Source: Tenodera sinensis
Taxonomy: Eukaryota > Arthropoda > Insecta > Mantodea > Mantidae
NCBI GenBank assembly: GCA_030765045.1
Contig: CM060964.1
Coordinates: forward strand, 137,130,948-137,194,947
Length of the DNA: 64,000 nucleotides
Direction of reading: 5' to 3'
Shown here: positions 57,759-64,000 of the stretch, one piece after another
How the letters are laid out: every line of letters starts with the position of its first letter
How positions within the stretch are numbered: position 1 is the first letter of the stretch
The notes under the pieces: model-generated
Told to the model about the DNA's origin: nothing
Databases searched by the model: none
Seen by the model: only the letters and a program-made list of their open reading frames with translations
Translations under genes and position numbers: made by a program

Positions 57759-58463
57759 GTATATATTTCTTATATCTTTATTTTTAAATTTTATGTGCAT
57801 AACTAACCTAAAGACCCTAGTGGAAGGATTCCGCCCCACCCTGCTTATTGTTAACCACATAAATGACCTTGCCACACCTTGCAGCCCTCTTCATGATGCC
57901 TGGCGAAATGCACTACACCAATGCTGGATGGCGACTGGCAGAATTAAGACGAGATACACCATGAATACCGACTAGGGCAAGGCGCTAGTGTCGCAATATG
58001 GTGTAAGGGAGCGTCGATATGTTCTCGACGGGTGTTGGGAAGAAAAGGAGGAAAATGATCCTGAAGCAATGGGAAAAACATGGCATGCGGAAGTGACGTG
58101 TCGGTATTTGATTGGACAAATTAAGATGGAATGGGATTGGTAGTTAGCATTTAAAAATGGCAGTGATTGAAAAAATAAAGAACGTTGCGATTGGATGAAA
58201 CATTACGAATGAAAGAAAGACAAAGGTGAGGAAAAGGTATTAAAAAGGGGGAGAAATGAGGGTGGTAAACAAAAAGAATTGCAAGAATGTTTGGGATAAC
58301 GGTAGCGTTGCTGACGGTAAAAGTATCCTTTAAACAAAACGAAAAGTCGGTTAGCAGACTTAGATTTAAATTTACTATCTTTGAAGAATGTTATATGAAA
58401 CCATGGTATGCGGCAAATAAAAGGAATTACAGGAATGTTTGCGATAGCGATGTTTGTACCCTA
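57759..58463. other. Spacer between the palindromic element and array 3
   Basis: No gene recognised. The word GGCGCTAGTGTCGCAA at 57981 repeats one inside the palindromic element (57396), so part of the spacer may derive from a related element. Confidence 0.45.
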
Positions 58464-61400
58464 TTCATACCTCTGTTTACACACTAGCGGGGAGACACAG
58501 GTCTCCGTCCCTGCTTGTTACCTATTCCTACCTCTGTTTACATACTAGCGGGGAGACATAGGTCTCCGTCCCTGCTTGTTACCTATTCATAGCTCTGTTT
58601 ACATACTAGCAGGGAAGCATAGGTCTCCGTCCCTGTTTGTTGCCTATTCATAGCTCTGTTTACATACTAGCAGGGAGGCATAGGTCTCCGTATCTGTTTG
58701 TTGCCTATTCATTGCTCTGTTTACATACTACCTGGGAGGCATAGGTCTCCGTTCCAATTTGTTACTTATTCATAGCTCTGTTTACATACTAGCAGGGAGG
58801 CATAGGTCTCCGTCTCTGTTTGTTACCTATTCATAGCTCTGTTTACATACTAGCAGGGGGCATAGGTCCCCGTGCCAGCTTGTTGCTCATTCATTACTCT
58901 GTTTACGTGGTAGCGCGGAGGCATAGACCTCCGTCCCTGTTTGTTACCTATTCATAGCTCTGTTTACATACTAGCAGGGAGGCATAGGTCTCCGTCCCCG
59001 TTTGTTGCCTATTCATTGTTCTGTTTACGTGCTAGCGGGGTGCCATAGGTCTCCGTCCCCGTTTTTTTACCTGTTCATAGATCTGTTTACATACCAGCGG
59101 GGAGGCATAGGTCTCCGTCCCTGTTTGCTTCCTATTCATTGCTCTGTTTACATACTAGGGGGAGGCATAGGTCTCCGTCCCTGTTTGTTACATACTCATA
59201 GCTCTGTTTACATACTAGCGGGGAGATCTAGGTCTCCGTCCCCGTTTGTTACCCATTAATTTTTCGTATACATACTAGCGGGGAGGCCTAGGTCTCCGTC
59301 GCCATTTCTTACCTATTCATTGCTCTGTTTACATACTAGCGGGGAGATCTAGGTCTCCGTCCCCGTTTTTTACCCATTAATTTTTCGTATACATACTAGC
59401 GGGGAGCCATAGCTCTAAGTCCCCGTTTGTTACCTTTTCATAGCCCTGTTTACATACTAGCGGGGAGGCATAGGTCTCCGTCACGGTTTGTTGCCTATTC
59501 ATTGTTCTGTTTACACACTAGTGGGGAGGCATAGGTCTCCGTCCCTGTTTGTTACCTATTAATTGCTCTGTTTACATACTAGTGGGGAGGCATAGGTCTC
59601 CGTCCCCGTTTGTTACCTTATCATAGCCCTGTTTACATACTAGCGGGGAGGCATAGGTCTCCGTCACCGATTGTTACCTATTCATTTTTCTGTATACATA
59701 CTAGCGGCAGGCATAGGTCTCCATCCCTGTTTGTTACCTATTCATAGCTCTGTTTACATACTAGCGGGGAGGCATAGGTCTCCGTCCCTGTTTGTAACCT
59801 ATTCATACCTCTGCTTACATACTAGCGGGGAGGCATAGATCTCCGTCCCTGTTTGTTACCTATTCATAGCTCTGTTTACATACTAGCGGGGAGGCATAGG
59901 TCCCCGTCCGTGTTTGTTACCTATTCATAGCTCTGTTTACATACTAGCGGGGAGGCATAGGTCTCCGTCCCCGATTGTTACCTATTCATAGCTCTGTTTA
60001 CATACTAGCGGGGAGGCATAGGTCTCTGTCCCCGATTGTTACCTATTCATTTTTCTGTATACATACTAGCGGGCAGGCATAGGTCTCCGTCCCTGTTTGT
60101 TACCTATTCATAGCTCTGTTTACATTCTAGCAGGGAGGCATAGGTCTCCGTCCCCGTTTGTTGCCTATTCATTGCTCTGTTTACGTGCTAGCGGGGTGCC
60201 ATAGGTCTCCGTCCCCGTTTTTTTACCTGTTCATAGATCTGTTTACATACTAGCGGGGAGACATTGGTCTCCGTCCCTGTTTGTTACCTATTCATTGCTC
60301 TGTTTACATACTAGGGGGAGGCATAGGTCTCCGTCCCTGTTTGTTACATATTCAAAGCTCTGTTTACATACTAGCGGGGAGGCCTAGGTCTCCGTCCCCG
60401 TTTGTTACCCATTAATTTTTCGTATACATACTAGCGGGGAGGCATAGGTCTCCGTCGCCATTTCTTACCTATTCATTGTTCTGTTTAGATACTAGCGGGG
60501 AGGCATACCTCTCCGTCCCCGTTTGTTACCTGTTCATTGCTCTGTTTACATACCAGCGTGGAGGCATAGGTCTCCGTCCCTGTTTGTTATATATTCATAG
60601 CTCTGTTTAGATACTAGCGGGGAGGAATAGGTCTCCGTCGCCATTTCTTACCTATTCATTGTTCTGTTTAGATACTAGCGGGGAGGCATAGGTCTCCGTC
60701 CCTGTTTGTTACCTATTCATTGCTCTGTTTACGTGCTAGCGGGGTGGCATAGGTCTCCGTCCCTGTTTGTTACCTATTCATAGCTCTGTTTACATACTAG
60801 CGGGGAAGTATACGTATCCGTCCCTGTTTGTTGCCTATTCATTGTTCTGTTTACATAATAGCGGGGAGGCATAGGTCTCCGTCCCCGTTTGTTACCTATT
60901 CATAGCTCTGTTTACATTGTAGCGGGGAGGCAAAGGTCTCCGTCTCCGTTTGTTGCCTATTCATTGTTCAGTTTACATACTAGTGGGGAGGCATAGGTCT
61001 CCGTCCCTGTTTGTTACCTATTTATAGCTCTGTTTACATACTAGCGGGGAGCCATAGGTCACCGTCCCAGTTTGTTACCTTTTCATAGCTCTATTTACAT
61101 ACTAGCGGGGAGGCATAGGTCTCCGTCCCTGTTTGTTACCTATTCATTGCTCTGTTTACATACTAGGGGGAGGCATAGGTCTCCGTCCCTGTTTGTTACA
61201 TACTCATAGCTCTGTTTACATACTAGCGGGGAGATCTAGGTCTCCGTCCCCGTTTGTTACCCATTAATTTTTCGTATACATACTAGCGGGGAGGCCTAGG
61301 TCTCCGTCGCCATTTCTTACCTATTCATTGCTCTGTTTACATACTAGCGGGGAGATCTAGGTCTCCGTCCCCGTTTTTTACCCATTAATTTTTCGTATAC

Positions 61401-64000
61401 ATACTAGCGGGGAGCCATAGGTCTAAGTCCCCGTTTGTTACCTTTTCATAGCCCTGTTTACATACTAGCGGGGAGGCATAGGTCTCCGTCACGGTTTGTT
61501 GCCTATTCATTGTTCTGTTTACACACTAGTGGGGAGGCATAGGTCTCCGTCCCTGTTTGTTACCTATTCATTGCTCTGTTTACATACTAGTGGGGAGGCA
61601 TAGGTCTCCGTCCCAGTTTGTTACCTTATCATAGCCCTGTTTACATACTAGCGGGGAGGCATAGCTCTCCGTCACCGATTGTTACCTATTAATTTTTCTG
61701 TATACATACTAGCGGCAGGCATAGGTCTCCATCCCTGTTTGTTACCTATTCATAGCTCTGTTTACATACTAGCGGGGAGGCATAGGTCTCCGTCCCTGTT
61801 TGTTACCTATTCATACCTCTGCTTACATACTAGCGGGGAGGCATAGATCTCCGTCCCTGTTTGTTACCTATTCATAGCTCTGTTTACATACTAGCGGGGA
61901 GGCATAGGTCCCCGTCCGTGTTTGTTACCTATTGATAGCTCTGTCTACATACTAGCGGGGAGGCATAGGTCTCCGTTCCCGATTGTTACCTATTCATAGC
62001 TCTGTTTACATACTAGCGGGGAGGCATAGGTCTCCGTCCCCGATTGTTACCTATTCATTTTTCTGTATACATTCTAGCGGGCAGGCATAGGTCTCCGTCC
62101 CTGTTTGTTACCTATTCATAGCTCTGTTTACATACTAGCGGGGAGGCATAGGTCTCCGTCCCTGTTTGTTACCTATTCATACCTCTGCTTACATACTAGC
62201 GGGGAGGCATAGATCTCCGTCCCTGTTTGTTACCTATTCATAGCTCTGTTTACATACTAGCGGGGAATTATAGGTCTCCGTCCCTGTTTGTTACCCATTC
62301 ATAGCTCTGTTTACATACTAGCGGTAAGGCATAGGTCCCCGTCCGTGTTTGTTACCTATTCATAGCTCTGTCTACATACTAGCGGGGAGGCATAGGTCTC
62401 CGTCCCCGATTGTTACCTATTCATAGCTCTGTCTACATACTAGCGGGGAGGCATAGGTCTCCGTCCCCGATTGTTACCTATTCATAGCTCTGTTTACATA
62501 CTAGCAGGAAGGCATAGGTCTCCGTCCCTGTTTGTTAACTATTCATACCTCTGTTTACATACTAGCGGGGAATTATAGGTCTCCGTCCCTGTTTGTTACC
62601 TATTCATACCTCTGTTTACATACTAGCAGGGAGGCATAGGTCTCCGTCCCTGCTTGTTGCCTATTCATAACTCTATTTACATACTAGCGGGGAGGCATAG
62701 GTCTCCGTCCCTGTTTGTTAACTATTCATACCTCTGTTTACATACTAGCGGGGAGGCATAGCTCTCCGTCCCTGTTTGTTAACTATTCATACCTCTGTTT
62801 ACATACTAGCGGGGAGGCATAGGTCTCCGTCCCTGTTTGTTACCTATTCATACCACTGTTTACATACTAGCGGTGAGGCATAGGTCTCCGTCCCTGTTTG
62901 TTAACTATTCATACCTCTGTTTACATACTAGCAGGGAGGCATAGGTCTCCGTCCCTCTTTGTTAACTATTCATACCTCTGTTTACATACTAGCGGGGAGG
63001 CATAGGTCTCCGTCCCTGTTTGTTACCTATTCATAATACTGTTTACATACTAGCGGTGAGGCATAGGTCTCCGTCCCTGTTAGTTAACTATTCATACCTC
63101 TGTTTACATACTAGCGGGGAGGCATAGGTCTCCGTCCCTGTTTGTTAACTATTCATACCTCTGTTTACATACTAGCGGTGAGGCATAGGTCTCCGTCCCT
63201 GTTTATTGCCTACTCATTGCTCTGTTTACATACTAGCTGGGAGGCATAGGTCTCCGCCCCTGGTTGTTACCTATTCATAGCTCTGTTTACATACTAGCAG
63301 GGAGGCATAGGTCTCCGTCCCTGTTTGTTGCCTATTCATTGCTCTGTTTACGTGCTAGCGGGGTGGCATAGGTCTCCGTTGCCATTTGTCACCTATTCAT
63401 TGTTCTGTTTACATGCTAGCGGGGAGGCATAGGTCTCCGTCCCCGTTTGTTACCTATTCATTGCTGTGTTTACATACCAGCGGGGAGGCATAGGTCTCCG
63501 TCCCTGTTTGTTACCTATTCATTGCTCTGTTTCGTGCTAGCGGGGTGGCATAGGTCTCCGTCCTCGTTACTTATGTATTAATAGCTCTGTTTACATACTA
63601 GCGGGGAGGTACAGGTCTCCGTCCCTGATTGTTGCCTATTCATAACTCTGTTTACATACTAGCGGGGAGGCATAGGTCTCCGTCCCTGTTTGTTAACTAT
63701 TCGTACCTCTGTTTACATACTAGCGGGGAGGCAAAGGTCTCCGTCCCTGTTTGTTGCCTATTCATTGCTCTGTTTTCATACTACCTGGGAGGCATAGGTC
63801 TCCGTTCCTGTTTGTTACTTATTCATAGCTCTGTTTACATACTAGCAGGGAGGCATAGGTCTCCGTCTCTGTTTGTTACCTATTCATAGCTCTGTTTACC
63901 TACTAGCAGGGGGCATAGGTCCCCGTCTCAGCTTGTTGCTTATTCATTACTCTGTTTACGTGGTAGCGCGGAGGCATAGGCCTCCGTCCCTGTTTGTTAC
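58464..64000 (+). repeat. Satellite array 3, 61-bp monomer, about 90 copies, runs off the window
   Basis: Monomers contain CTCTGTTTACATACTAGCG, GGGAGGCATAGGTCTCCGTC and TTTGTTACCTATTCATAG. The first two units (58464-58590) have GGGAGACACAGG or GGGAGACATAGG, closer to array 2 than the later GGGAGGCATAGG type. Long-range repeats are present: 59153-60125 matches 61161-62133 at an offset of 2,008 bp; 59029 matches 60185 (offset 1,156); and 58728 matches 63781 (offset 5,053). Such blocks show segmental amplification as well as unit-by-unit turnover. No gene is present; short open frames are by-products. Confidence 0.97.

Noticed and set aside
57733..57975. Frame with NHINDL, reminiscent of the INDL phrase of non-LTR reverse transcriptases
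   Set aside because: No YxDD motif or other reverse-transcriptase block is found nearby; the short match is likely chance.
58464..64000. CENP-B box in satellite array 3
   Set aside because: The consensus TTCG....A..CGGG is not present in the unit; only the CGGGG part appears by composition in some variants.

Overview
This window looks like repeat-dense, non-genic eukaryotic DNA, most likely from an arthropod and probably an insect. The reasons are the transposon families present (mariner, several Tc1/IS630-like lineages, hAT, MULE, traces of PIF/Harbinger), tRNA-derived SINEs with 12-bp target-site duplications, an AT-rich background, and remnants of multicopy protein families that I know mainly from insect genomes. 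I see no convincing host gene, no intact open reading frame for any recognised protein and no rRNA gene. I cannot name the species; a large, repeat-rich genome such as that of a cockroach or another polyneopteran insect would fit, but this is a guess.

Layout. 1-20.5 kb is a transposon graveyard: an IS630-like pseudogene split by a SINE (1.95-3.17 kb), a 51-bp foldback hairpin (3.6 kb), a MULE remnant back to back with a Tc1-like tail (5.6-6.3 kb), a broken zinc finger (8.2 kb), a possible Harbinger pair (9.4-9.8 kb), a decayed insect multicopy gene family (13.7-14.9 kb), a mariner tail (15.5 kb), a mariner element whose transposase 3' end is repeated in inverted orientation at its other end (16.6-17.9 kb), and a second SINE (19.45 kb). 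20.56-30.59 kb is one continuous 10-kb TG/TC simple-sequence array almost without A. It keeps all three forward frames open and contains a 3.16-kb tandem duplication.

30.6-42 kb is AT-rich DNA with a 393-bp palindromic element, a decayed 590-codon family with a DDE-like C-terminal half (35.2-36.9 kb) bracketed by a repeated 14-mer, another IS630/mariner-like pseudogene (38.2-39.0 kb), and a nested pair: a minus-strand IS630-like pseudogene (39.4-42.0 kb) interrupted by a 1.35-kb element that has its own terminal inverted repeats and a TATA flank on both sides.

42-64 kb is dominated by three satellite arrays with 60-, 60- and 61-bp monomers (42.05-46.5, 52.75-57.33 and 58.46 kb to beyond the window end). 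They can be aligned with one another and appear to be three subfamilies of one satellite superfamily. A nearly complete 5.5-kb hAT transposon with a 16-bp terminal inverted repeat and a perfect 8-bp target-site duplication sits inside a monomer at the right edge of the first array. A 412-bp palindromic element sits between the second and third arrays. The parts do not work together as a pathway; the window is a record of satellite amplification and nested transposon insertion, as expected of heterochromatin.
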